A DNA stretch of 54,679 nt, taken from an uncultured Bacteroidales bacterium. GTDB taxonomy: Bacteria > Bacteroidota > Bacteroidia > Bacteroidales > UBA932. The notes under the pieces are model-generated. The model did no database searches, was not told the DNA's origin, and was given only the letters and a program-made list of their open reading frames with translations. Shown piece by piece: positions 27,712 to 35,732 of the stretch. How positions within the stretch are numbered: the stretch's first letter is position 1; each line of letters opens with the position of its first letter. The position numbers were made by a program, and so were the translations under genes. The stretch is taken from positions 1-54,679 of the forward strand of contig CAKULN010000017.1 in NCBI GenBank assembly GCA_934667175.1, written 5' to 3'.

Positions 27712-28458
27712 TTAACGAGTTTTTGTCCCGCCGCCAAATGGTTCGGAGGCACCGTCAAGAGCATGAGTTCTTTCGCTGTTGGAAGGGTTCGAAAGCCGGC
27801 TGCTATATGATGATGGATTGGTCGCGCCACTGTTGTTGAATGAGGTACCGGATGCGCCATTTGTTATGATGCGGCGGTCGACCCGACGGGTAGTGGCCTG
27901 CTTTACCTCTACAAAGTTCTCGGCTTTTTTTAGCCCGAGAGATTTCGCGTCCAGCAAAACGAATAGCAGCTCGTAACTTTTTCCAATCGTGATGACGTCC
28001 ATGTTGTTGCATCCAACGACATCGAAATGAGCGCTCTTTCCATTAACCTTCACGCCGTGTGTCGAACCATTATCCTTGATTCCGGCGTACACTTCTCCGT
28101 CATCCTCTTGATGGACTATCAGAGTGGCGTGCTCGCCGGACACTGTTCCTTCGCTGAGGACTATGTCCGCCGTATCATTGCGTCCGATAGTGTTTGAACC
28201 CAAATACACAGGCCAGAACTCTCCGTAGACGCTTCGGGAGATAGAATAAAGGAAGCCAAGCACAGGCTTGTCTTTTAAGTTACCATCCCTGTGTCCGGAT
28301 TTTACTTTAGAATCTTCGTCCCCGAATGGGATGAATGTTCCATTGCCCGAATGAGGAGCATTCGCATTTCTTCTTTCCGAAACATCAGGGCTGTCAGGTG
28401 AATTTGAAGTGAAACCGTCATCAACTCCTGGTACATAAGTTTTATCTGCCATGGTCAT
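27712..28458 (-). CDS. Soluble FHA protein with disordered tails
   Basis: 248 residues; first gene of the long operon. The FHA domain is at about 80-170: NTIGRNDTADIVLSEGTVSG, EHATLIV, DNGSTHGVKVNGKSAHF. Both ends are low-complexity, and the C-terminal 60 residues are rich in Ser, Thr, Asn and Gly with an arginine patch (TRRVDRRI). This makes the tail a plausible kinase substrate. No membrane segment. Start at 28458 (MTMADKTYVPGVDDG); the next Met, at 28452, is also possible. The structured repeat B begins 48 bp upstream on the other strand. Confidence 0.82.
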   Translation of the reverse strand: MTMADKTYVPGVDDGFTSNSPDSPDVSERRNANAPHSGNGTFIPFGDEDSKVKSGHRDGNLKDKPVLGFLYSISRSVYGEFWPVYLGSNTIGRNDTADIVLSEGTVSGEHATLIVHQEDDGEVYAGIKDNGSTHGVKVNGKSAHFDVVGCNNMDVITIGKSYELLFVLLDAKSLGLKKAENFVEVKQATTRRVDRRIITNGASGTSFNNSGATNPSSYSSRLSNPSNSERTHALDGASEPFGGGTKTR

Positions 28459-28505
28459 TAAATTTTTATGATACTATCGTTTTATTTCATTTATCGAACA
28501 TACAC

Positions 28506-28880
28506 AACGAAAGTGTGGAGCTCCACGTTCTTTCAGTTGAAGGTTCTGACAAAACCCGAATAAGAAGAACGAATGGAACTCCACACCTATGTATGACACG
28601 AGTCGCTTGGGGAATGCGCCAAAAGGCGTGCCAGGGCGGCAGGGGTTGATACACAAGAAAAGAGTGCTTTTCGAAAGTCCCTTATTCGTTGGAAAACTGT
28701 CAGATTTTCAATTGAGGACCGCGTGATCGCACTTTCCGTATTTTACGCCGGATCGCTCCGACAACGCAAAGTTAGGAAAATCTTTCAATCACGCAAACAG
28801 CACTCGTGATTATTTGTATATTCGTTTCTTTCATTTGGATTGTCATGTTTATAGATGTTTGACAGAGTGGGAATCTATCA
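28506..28880 (+). ncRNA. Structured repeat RNA, copy B
   Basis: Close relative of copies A and C outside one stem. GAAAGTG begins at 28509; GTGTGGAG/CTCCACAC and CGTTCT/AGAACG are kept. In the long helix the left strand is TCAGTTGAA, still pairing with TTCAATTGA through one G-U. That wobble would be a C-A mismatch on the other strand, which supports plus-strand RNA. The stem between TGTAT and ATACA differs strongly from A and C but can still fold around GCGCC-AAAA-GGCGT. It lies between the kinase operon and a small secreted-protein gene. Confidence 0.62.
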
Positions 28881-28889
28881 GCGTCGTGT

Positions 28890-29222
28890 CTATTTTGATG
28901 AATATTTGATCACATAGGCATTGCCGTTGTGGAAAAAACGGGTTTTCCCTTCGATACATATCCATTCATTATTGAATTTTATGTACTTCTTGCCGCCGCT
29001 CAGCCAGACAGAGAATGTGCCTTTGCGATGCCCTGATTCCGTGTGGATCTCGACAGTCTTGCTGGTTCTCATGTAGTGGTCAGCACAATCCGCACAGGAA
29101 GGAGCGACAATATTCACTGACTCTACCAAATTGTCCGAGGTGACGGCATTGCCGGATATCCTGGCTCCCGCGGCATTGCACAGGAGCAATAGGCAAAGAA
29201 TTAAGCCTTCGGTCTTTTTCAT
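28890..29222 (-). CDS. Small secreted protein
   Basis: 110 residues with a clear signal peptide (MKKTEGLILCLLLLCNAAGA, then RISG). The mature part has a CxxC pair (APSCADCADHYM) and a beta-rich C-terminus (KGTFSVWLSGGKKYIKFNNE, WICIEGKTRFFHNG). I do not recognise the family. It is isolated between two direct copies of the structured repeat (B and C), so the gene and its flanks could be lost or amplified by recombination. Confidence 0.6.
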   Translation of the reverse strand: MKKTEGLILCLLLLCNAAGARISGNAVTSDNLVESVNIVAPSCADCADHYMRTSKTVEIHTESGHRKGTFSVWLSGGKKYIKFNNEWICIEGKTRFFHNGNAYVIKYSSK

Positions 29223-29295
29223 ATATCACAACCCTTTGTTCGTGTCGGGCGCAACTGTTATAATATCGTCAACATTAAGCATCACTTCAACCCGT

Positions 29296-29680
29296 AACGA
29301 AAGTGTGGAGCTCCACGTTCTCTCAATTGAAGGTTCTGACAAAACCCGAATAAGAAGAACGAATGGGACTCCACACCTATGTATGATGCCAGTCAACCGT
29401 GCGTGCGCCAAAAGGCGTTCCCGTGCCGACCGGGCTTGATACACAAGAAAAGAGTGCTGTTCGAGTGTCCCTTATTCGTTGGAAAACTGTCAGATTTTCA
29501 ATTGAGGACCGCGTGATCGCACTTTCCGTATTTTACGCCGGATCGCTCCGGCAACGCAAATTTAGGAAAAACTTTCAACCGCACAAACAGCACTCGAGAT
29601 AATCTTGTGTAATGTTTCGCTCATATCCAATTCTTCGGTTCGTCTGTTATATAGATAGACGAGATTAAGCGAATCTATCA
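29296..29680 (+). ncRNA. Structured repeat RNA, copy C
   Basis: Nearly identical to copy A at the core and ends: GTGTGGAG/CTCCACAC, CGTTCT/AGAACG, TCAATTGAA/TTCAATTGA, TCTGACA/TGTCAGA, CGAATAAG/CTTATTCG and the GCCGGA-TCGC-TCCGGC hairpin are all present. It differs mainly in the internal stem between TGTATGA and TTGATACA. It ends with ATAGAT pairing to ATCTAT near 29675, and starts 74 bp upstream of the gene at 29222 on the opposite strand. Confidence 0.65.
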
Positions 29681-29723
29681 AGTCAGGCTCAAATAATTTT
29701 TCAGCCGTTCAAAAGTAAGGATT

Positions 29724-30182
29724 TCAGTCTTCCTCAATGATGTCTTCCGGCTCCCAGATGCGGTCCATAATGTCCAGAGCAATCGTGACACCGGATTCGG
29801 CGGCGGTGGAGAGGAGGTCGTAATATAGAGTCTTGTCGTCAACAAACTCCTCGGGATCGTTGTTAGTCGCGGCCGCTCCGATCCATTCCCAGGCATATTC
29901 ATTGCCGGGAGCAAGGGTGCCTTTGTCAATTCCTTCCAAAAGAATATTCTTGTACAGGCCCATACGTGTGATGACGCCAGTGCTCCAGTCGTTGCTGGCG
30001 GCCAGAAGAGCCTTCATCGGGTACAGCTCAATGTCGCCGTCCTTGATGGCGGCACCAACCTGGTCGAGCACTTTCCGCTCGTCTTCGGTAGTGGATGTAT
30101 AATCGCCATCATGGTGCTTCGTGGCGATGCTTTCTAACAGGTCAAATGTGGAATCAGGTAGCATAAGTCTATAAGGAAACAT
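29724..30182 (-). CDS. Small acidic protein coupled to the UvrA-like ATPase
   Basis: 152 residues, very acidic, no signal or membrane segment, helical in appearance (TEDERKVLDQVGAAIKDGDI, YYDLLSTAAESGVTIALDIM). I do not recognise it; it reads like a short solenoid. Its ATG overlaps the stop of the UvrA-like gene (TAATG at 30180-30184), so translation is coupled and a functional link to that ATPase is likely. Confidence 0.65.
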   Translation of the reverse strand: MFPYRLMLPDSTFDLLESIATKHHDGDYTSTTEDERKVLDQVGAAIKDGDIELYPMKALLAASNDWSTGVITRMGLYKNILLEGIDKGTLAPGNEYAWEWIGAAATNNDPEEFVDDKTLYYDLLSTAAESGVTIALDIMDRIWEPEDIIEED

Positions 30183-32671
30183 TAGATGAACCGGCCGGTG
30201 ACGCTGTTCTTTGCCGCGCGAATCTGGTCAGGCGTGCCGGTCGCTACAATGCGACCGCCTTCGGAGCCGCCTCCGGGTCCCATGTCGATGATGTAGTCAG
30301 CGTTGCGGATGACATCAAGATCGTGCTCGATGACGATGACTGTGGCACCATGATCGATGAGGCTCTGGAAAACCTTCAAAAGAGTCATGACATCGGACGG
30401 GTGAAGGCCGATGGTCGGCTCATCGAACACGAAGACGGAATCGCCCTGTCCCCTGCCCATCTCGCTGGCCAGTTTTAGACGCTGAGCTTCTCCACCTGAA
30501 AGGCTTGGGGTCTCCTCACCTAACGTCAGATAACCAAGACCGAGGTCCCGCAAGACTCTCAGTCGTTGGCTGATAAGTTTCAAATCTGCACAGGCGTCAA
30601 GCGCGGAATTGATGTCCATGTCCATCAACTCAGGCAGCGAATGGAACTCTCCCGCGGCATTCTCCCTCCTGATGCTTCCCGCAGCCTTTGAATATCTCGA
30701 CCCACGGCAGTCCGGACACGGGATGTCCACATCAGGAAGGAACTGCACGTCAAGGCTTATCACGCCCGTTCCGTCACAAGTCGGACATCTGAGTTTACCG
30801 GTGTTGTAGGAGAAATCCCCGTCCTTGTAGCCGTGCTTTTTCGCGTCCGGAGTCTTGGCGAATACCTTTCTCAGTTCATCATGGACATTGGCGTAAGTCG
30901 CGACGGTAGAGCGAACGTTAATGCCTATCGGAGAAGCGTCTATGAGTTTGACTTGACGTATACCTTCAGCATCAATTGACTTTACGTGCGCTGGCAAATC
31001 ATGACCTGCAATCTTCGCCTCAAGAGCCGGAATGAGACTCTCAAGAACCATCGTTGTCTTCCCTGAGCCGGAGACTCCTGTGATAACCGTCAGGCGACCT
31101 TTCGGAATCTCAACCCTGAGCGGTTTGACGGTGTGAATGGCATCCGTCTCCATTACTATCTTACCATCAATGAATATGTCAACGTCATTTATCTGTGGTC
31201 TGACTTTAATAGAAGCCTTGCCTGAAAGGAAAGGACCTATCCTTGAATATTCATTGGCTTCGATTTCTTTGACCGTGCCTTGCGCCATCACCTCGCCGCC
31301 ATTCAAGCCGGCTCCAGGTCCCATCTCGATCATCCAGTCGGATTTGATCAGAATCTGTGTGTCGTGATCCACGAGTACCACGGAATTTCCGTCCGCTATC
31401 AGGTCTTCCATCACGCCGCAAAGGCCGATGATGTTTGATGGATGCAGGCCGATCGACGGCTCGTCCAGAACGTAAAGGACTCCCGTCGTTCGGTTTCTCA
31501 CGGCCCTGGCCAATTGCATTCTCTGCCGTTCGCCTGTCGATAGAGTCGCCGCTGATCTATCCAGAGACAGATAGCCTATTCCCAAGTCCATCAACCGTTT
31601 GGCAGTATCGAGGAACGATTCACAAATGCTTTCGGCCATAGGTCGCATCTCCTCCGGAAGCGAAGCCGGTACTTCTTTGACCCACTCCACAATCTCCGTG
31701 AGGGTCATCGTGCAGGCCTCTGCCAGGGATATTCCCCTGAGCCTTGGCGCTCTTGCCGCGTCAGAAAGCCTTGTGCCGCCACAGTCCGGGCAAACGTCAA
31801 GTCTCAGAAACTTCTCCACCCTCTTCATTCCTTTCTCGTCCTTAACCTTGGCGAGGGCATTCTCTACCGTGTACGTGGCATTGAAGAAGGTGAAGTCCAG
31901 TTCAGCGGCGTCATTGGAATTCTTGGCCTTGTAGAGGATGTGCTTTTTCTCGGCCGGACCGTGCAGGACGATGTCCTTTTCCTTTTCAGTCAGATCCTTG
32001 AACGGAACATCGGTACGAACGCCCATCGCCCGGCAGACATCCTTCATCAGCGACCACATCAGTGTGTTCCAAGGAGCGACCGCACCATCGTCTATCGTGA
32101 GGCTCTCATCCGGAATGAGTGTTGATTCGTCAACAGTCCTTACCGTACCTGTTCCGTCACATTTCCGACACGCTCCCTGACTATTAAACGACAATTCTTC
32201 AGCGGAAGGGGCGTAGAAATGTTCTCCGCAAACAGGACAGACAAGTTCTTTCCCGGCAGCCACAAGCAAAGACGGCTCGACATAGTGTCCGTTTGGGCAA
32301 CGGTGACTCGCCAATCGTGAGAACATAAGTCTTAGGCTGTTAAGCAGTTCTGTCCCGGTACCGAAAGTACTGCGTATGCCGGGAATCCCCGGCCTTTGAT
32401 GAAGCGCCAGAGCCGCTGGGACATAAAGAACCTCATCCACGTCCGCCTTGGCGGCCTGAGTCATCCTCCTTCTGGTGTAAGTGGAGAGAGACTCAAGGTA
32501 ACGCCTTGAGCCCTCTGAATATAGCACCCCAAGCGCCAGCGATGACTTTCCGGACCCCGACACTCCAGCGATCCCAACAATCTTTCCCAGCGGAATGTCC
32601 ACATCCACGTTCTTCAGGTTGTGCACCCTCGCCCCACGAACCAAAATCTTGTCTGGTTGATTCTTATTCAT
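30182..32671 (-). CDS. UvrA-like (class II) ABC ATPase
   Basis: I start at the ATG at 32671 (MNKNQPDKILVRGARVHNLK); the longer frame lies inside the upstream gene. 829 residues, shorter than housekeeping UvrA (about 940), as in UvrA2-type paralogues with a reduced UvrB-binding region. Two ABC modules: Walker A GVSGSGKSSLAL and GVSGSGKTTMVL; signatures LSTGERQRMQLARAV and LSGGEAQRLKLASEM; Walker B VLDEPSIGLHP and VFDEPTIGLHP. Zinc-finger cysteines are present (CPVCGEHF, CRKCDGTG, and CPTCDGTG with CPDCRGSRY). Such paralogues are linked to DNA-damage or antibiotic tolerance. It overlaps the HAD gene by 8 bp. Confidence 0.88.
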   Translation of the reverse strand: MNKNQPDKILVRGARVHNLKNVDVDIPLGKIVGIAGVSGSGKSSLALGVLYSEGSRRYLESLSTYTRRRMTQAAKADVDEVLYVPAALALHQRPGIPGIRSTFGTGTELLNSLRLMFSRLASHRCPNGHYVEPSLLVAAGKELVCPVCGEHFYAPSAEELSFNSQGACRKCDGTGTVRTVDESTLIPDESLTIDDGAVAPWNTLMWSLMKDVCRAMGVRTDVPFKDLTEKEKDIVLHGPAEKKHILYKAKNSNDAAELDFTFFNATYTVENALAKVKDEKGMKRVEKFLRLDVCPDCGGTRLSDAARAPRLRGISLAEACTMTLTEIVEWVKEVPASLPEEMRPMAESICESFLDTAKRLMDLGIGYLSLDRSAATLSTGERQRMQLARAVRNRTTGVLYVLDEPSIGLHPSNIIGLCGVMEDLIADGNSVVLVDHDTQILIKSDWMIEMGPGAGLNGGEVMAQGTVKEIEANEYSRIGPFLSGKASIKVRPQINDVDIFIDGKIVMETDAIHTVKPLRVEIPKGRLTVITGVSGSGKTTMVLESLIPALEAKIAGHDLPAHVKSIDAEGIRQVKLIDASPIGINVRSTVATYANVHDELRKVFAKTPDAKKHGYKDGDFSYNTGKLRCPTCDGTGVISLDVQFLPDVDIPCPDCRGSRYSKAAGSIRRENAAGEFHSLPELMDMDINSALDACADLKLISQRLRVLRDLGLGYLTLGEETPSLSGGEAQRLKLASEMGRGQGDSVFVFDEPTIGLHPSDVMTLLKVFQSLIDHGATVIVIEHDLDVIRNADYIIDMGPGGGSEGGRIVATGTPDQIRAAKNSVTGRFI

Positions 32672-33368
32672 TGTCAATGAATATCTTGCCGAGTTGATCA
32701 AAAGAATCGAGGCGTACAATGTTCGGATGGTCAAACTCCTCCGTCACCTCATGCTGCCACATGGTGTGGAAAGGAATATAAATGCCGTAGCCTCCGATCT
32801 CAATGACCGGCTGGATGTCCGACTTGAAGGAGTTCCCGACCATCGCCATGTCTTCAGGAGAAATGCCTTCGCTTTGACAGAGGTCAAGATATTCCTTTTT
32901 GCCTTTGTTGGAGACCACTTCGGTTCTGTCGAAATATTCACTTAACCCTGAACGCCTTAGCTTGTTTTCCTGATCGAGCATATCTCCTTTTGTCAAGACA
33001 ACCAGCCTATAGCGGCCACTGCCCTTCAATGCCTTCAAGGTGTCCTCCACTCCAGGAAGCGGTGTGGCCGGAAGGCTGAGAAGCGACTTCGCGCTCGATA
33101 ATATTCGTGAAAGATTCTCGCCTGGAACCTTGTTGTCAGACACCCTCAAGGCGGTCTCCATCATCGAGATGCAGACAGCCTTTGCCCCGTAGCCAAGAAT
33201 AGACATATTCTCGGACTCCGTCTTGAAAAGTTCCGCTGACAGTTCCTCCGCCGTGCCATATTCCTTAAGTTCATCCGTGAACACATCCTCCGCCCTGTCG
33301 AAGTACGACTGATTGTCCCACAGCGTGTCATCCGCATCAAAAATTATCACCTTTACATCCTTCATCAT
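32664..33368 (-). CDS. HAD-family hydrolase
   Basis: 234 residues. HAD motifs: IIFDADDTLWDN (motif I, two Asp), LVVLTKGD (motif II), and the motif III/IV region SNKGKKEYLD with MVGNSFKSDIQP. A helical cap lies between. The family dephosphorylates small phosphorylated molecules; the substrate cannot be read from sequence. It is the first gene of an apparent three-gene operon with the UvrA-like ATPase and the acidic protein. Two adjacent Met codons are possible starts (33368 or 33365). Confidence 0.85.
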   Translation of the reverse strand: MMKDVKVIIFDADDTLWDNQSYFDRAEDVFTDELKEYGTAEELSAELFKTESENMSILGYGAKAVCISMMETALRVSDNKVPGENLSRILSSAKSLLSLPATPLPGVEDTLKALKGSGRYRLVVLTKGDMLDQENKLRRSGLSEYFDRTEVVSNKGKKEYLDLCQSEGISPEDMAMVGNSFKSDIQPVIEIGGYGIYIPFHTMWQHEVTEEFDHPNIVRLDSFDQLGKIFIDNE

Positions 33369-33405
33369 GTCAATAAATGTTTAGATTTCAAAATTAACAA
33401 AAAGG

Positions 33406-33430
33406 GCCAAATATAGACACACTATTTGGC
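33406..33430 (-). promoter_or_regulatory. Inverted repeat over the HAD operon promoter
   Basis: Arms GCCAAATA (33406-33413) and TATTTGGC (33423-33430), 9-base spacer. Read on the minus strand, the left arm contains a TATATTTG -7 box (plus 33408-33415), so a regulator bound here would act on the HAD/UvrA-like operon starting at 33368. Confidence 0.45.
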
Positions 33431-33489
33431 ACAAAATTCATCCATTCCATTCTTAGGTCGATAACCAAAGAGAGGAATCCTCATCCTAG

Positions 33490-33521
33490 TTTGGTAATAA
33501 TCTCAAAATTGGCTACATTTG
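33490..33521 (+). promoter_or_regulatory. Promoter of the DUF3990 toxin-antitoxin pair
   Basis: TTTG at 33490-33493, a 20-base spacer and TACATTTG at 33514-33521, the Bacteroidetes consensus. The expected transcription start falls within the palindrome at 33526-33543. Confidence 0.7.
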
Positions 33522-33525
33522 CAAA

Positions 33526-33543
33526 GTGACGTTACAACGTCAC
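33526..33543. promoter_or_regulatory. Palindromic operator
   Basis: Perfect 18-bp palindrome GTGACGTTACAACGTCAC at the predicted transcription start, 10 bp before the toxin start codon. It is placed to let the helix-turn-helix partner at 34206 repress its own operon. Confidence 0.65.
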
Positions 33544-33553
33544 TATTTGCATT

Positions 33554-34225
33554 ATGATTACTTTGTACCACGGTTCGGCAAACATAATCGAAGTCCCTGT
33601 TTACGGTCAAGGGAACAGGCACAATGACTATGGACTTGGCTTCTACTGCACGGAGCGGTTGGATTTGGCCAAGGAATGGGCGTGCACGGAGAACAATGAC
33701 GGTTTCGCCAATGAATATCTCCTTCGGGACGAAGAGTTGAAAGTGATTGACTTGTCAGGAGGAGAATATCATGTACTCAATTGGTTGGCTATACTGCTGG
33801 AAAACAGAACATTTTCCATAGGACAAGGGCTGCCGGAAGCTGCGAGAAAGTATATTCATGACACATTTTTACCACACTATGAGGATTACGATGTCATCCG
33901 AGGCTACAGAGCCGATGACTCGTATTTTTCTTTTGCCGGGGCTTTCTTGAACAACACAATCTCGTTCGAGCAGTTAGGCAGAGCTATGAAGTTGGGAAAA
34001 CTTGGCGAGCAAATAGTTCTGAAATCAGAAAAATCTTTTGACCGATTGAGGTTTGTGAGAGCAGAAGTGGCGAATAACGAGATATTCTACCCTCGAAAAA
34101 CTAGCAGAGACCGCTTGGCGAGAGAGGCTTTCCGAAAAGACAAACAAAACTCACCACTTGACGGATTGTATATTATAGACATAATCAGAAATAAAATCAG
34201 CAACGATGATCCGCGCTTACGATGA
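33554..34225 (+). CDS. DUF3990 ART-fold toxin
   Basis: 223 residues. The N-terminus MITLYHGSANII with DYGLGFYCTERLDLAKEWA is the DUF3990 signature and matches the first two motifs of ADP-ribosyltransferase folds (H-Y-type). A Glu-containing segment near residue 155 (EQIVLKSEKSFDRLRF) is the likely third motif. Homologues are paired with DUF3791 or helix-turn-helix partners and behave as toxins. The gene overlaps the next by 20 bp and is under a promoter with a palindromic operator. Target molecule unknown. Confidence 0.8.
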   Translation: MITLYHGSANIIEVPVYGQGNRHNDYGLGFYCTERLDLAKEWACTENNDGFANEYLLRDEELKVIDLSGGEYHVLNWLAILLENRTFSIGQGLPEAARKYIHDTFLPHYEDYDVIRGYRADDSYFSFAGAFLNNTISFEQLGRAMKLGKLGEQIVLKSEKSFDRLRFVRAEVANNEIFYPRKTSRDRLAREAFRKDKQNSPLDGLYIIDIIRNKISNDDPRLR

Positions 34226-34841
34226 AATCTACCTTGAGGATGCGATGATGAATTTTGCCGTGTCGCTTGACTATGGTGCGATGCTCTGCAAGGGAGGAAT
34301 CAATGAATATTATGACAGACTCCTTGTAGGAGAGCCCGTGCGCCAGTTCGAAAGTGGCAATCCTCGTTATTTGGTCGGCATGTCAGGAATTGAGTTCGCT
34401 GAAAGGGTCATTGAAACGACCGGAGGAACGGTTCATACCACTGATCATGTGTCGGATGACCGTTCGGACATATTCTGGTCAGGCTGGGTCCTTTCTTATC
34501 TACAATGGTTTACAGGATATTCTTTTGAAAGATTCCAGCGTGACGGCCTGACAATCCAGTCCGCAATCGTTTTATACCCGACACTTCACGAAGCGGATCT
34601 GAGCAAGTTCGTTGAAGTCGCTTTGGGCATAATGAACGCAAAGAAGTCTGAGAATCCATTGAAGGTACAAAGGATGCGTTGTGGCTTGACCCAACAGGAA
34701 TTGGCTGACCGATCAGGCACGTCCTTAAGGATGATTCGCGCTTACGAGCAAGGTAAACAGTCCATTGCCAAGGCCGAGGCCGGCACGGTTTTCCGCCTGG
34801 CAACAGTGCTTGGTTGCGATGCTATACTACTGTTAGGGTGA
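34206..34841 (+). CDS. Antitoxin/regulator: DUF3791-like region plus XRE helix-turn-helix
   Basis: 211 residues. The middle (SYLQWFTGYSFERFQRDGLT, then YPTLHEADLSKFVEVALG) resembles the small DUF3791-type partner of DUF3990 toxins. The C-terminus is a XRE helix-turn-helix: MRCGLTQQELADRSGTSLRM, IRAYEQGKQSIAKAEAGTVF. The fusion of a toxin-partner region with a DNA-binding domain explains autoregulation through the palindrome upstream. It starts inside the toxin gene, so expression is coupled. Confidence 0.75.
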   Translation: MIRAYDEIYLEDAMMNFAVSLDYGAMLCKGGINEYYDRLLVGEPVRQFESGNPRYLVGMSGIEFAERVIETTGGTVHTTDHVSDDRSDIFWSGWVLSYLQWFTGYSFERFQRDGLTIQSAIVLYPTLHEADLSKFVEVALGIMNAKKSENPLKVQRMRCGLTQQELADRSGTSLRMIRAYEQGKQSIAKAEAGTVFRLATVLGCDAILLLG

Positions 34842-34854
34842 TGCTGTTCCATGC

Positions 34855-34931
34855 GTGCGTGAATAAGCCGGTTCTGCTCACGAATAAGCCTCCTATGGCA
34901 TTCCGTGAGCTAAAAGGGCATATTCACGCAC
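34855..34931. terminator. Nested hairpin between convergent genes
   Basis: Outer arms GTGCGTGAATA (34855-34865) and TATTCACGCAC (34921-34931); inner arms GCTCACG (34876-34882) and CGTGAGC (34904-34910). It lies between the converging genes ending at 34841 and 34949, where a two-way terminator is expected. There is no strong T run. Confidence 0.5.
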
Positions 34932-34948
34932 AGAAAGAATTTTGTACA

Positions 34949-35731
34949 TCAGAAAATGGGATCCATGCACGTGAGAATCATAGGGCCGTCATCAAAAGCC
35001 GAGGAGTCAACATCAACGGAAGAAGAATATCGTACTTCGGAGAGGCTCCAGCAATTACTGAAAGCTTTGGCTCCTATCTTTTCCAAAGAGATGGGGAAAG
35101 TGACCCTTTTCAGTTTGACACATCGGGCAAAGGAATATTCTGATATCACCGTCAGAGTTTCCGGAAAAACTATTTCTTCAAGGTTCTTGCAACCGGAAAA
35201 CGAGCGGTCATAGATGACGGTGATCGGGCATTTGAAAGTCAATGTGGTGATTCCTTCGCAACAGGTAAATGCCTGGCGACCAATTCTGCTGACATATTCC
35301 GGAATAACAGAGATTGAGACTTTGTTGCAGTCCCAGAAGGCCCACTCGCCTATTTCACGCAGACTGTCCGGCAGGGACCGCAGCTCCAAATCGCGGTCCA
35401 TATTGAACGCACTGTTTCCAATGTATCGCACCGTTTGCGGCATACAGACTTCCCGCAGTTTGCTACAAGTGTTGAACGCCCTTTTCTCAATCACTTGCAA
35501 GCTGTCAGGCAAAATGACTTTCTGAATATGATTGTTCATTTCGAAGGCCATCTCACCGATCACCCTCACGTCTTTCAATTCCGGATAATGGTTGAAATCG
35601 ACAACTCGATCTTTACCAAGCCATTTGACAAGACGCAAACCTTCCGGTGAGTCTTTGGTGACATACTTTTCTTTTCCTGTCGCCGGCGAGAATGCCAGTA
35701 ACATCAAAACTGCAATGATTAAATGTCGCAT
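34949..35731 (-). CDS. Secreted BspA-type leucine-rich-repeat protein
   Basis: 260 residues with signal peptide (MRHLIIAVLMLLAFSPATGK). The rest consists of LRR_5 units of about 23 residues: IQKVILPDSLQVIEKRAFNT, LREVCMPQTVRYIGNSAFNM, LRSLPDSLREIGEWAFWDCN, LEEIVFPETLTVISEYSFAR, LKRVTFPISLEKIGAKAFSN. Such proteins mediate surface binding in Bacteroidales. It starts 2 bp after the TonB-type receptor gene and is the last gene of the sigma-factor operon. Confidence 0.85.
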   Translation of the reverse strand: MRHLIIAVLMLLAFSPATGKEKYVTKDSPEGLRLVKWLGKDRVVDFNHYPELKDVRVIGEMAFEMNNHIQKVILPDSLQVIEKRAFNTCSKLREVCMPQTVRYIGNSAFNMDRDLELRSLPDSLREIGEWAFWDCNKVSISVIPEYVSRIGRQAFTCCEGITTLTFKCPITVIYDRSFSGCKNLEEIVFPETLTVISEYSFARCVKLKRVTFPISLEKIGAKAFSNCWSLSEVRYSSSVDVDSSAFDDGPMILTCMDPIF

Positions 35732-35732
35732 A

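Noticed and set aside
15292..28458. Type VI secretion control locus
   Set aside because: Kinase, PP2C and FHA genes recall PpkA/PppA/Fha, but no Tss structural gene, ClpV or VgrG is present in the window.
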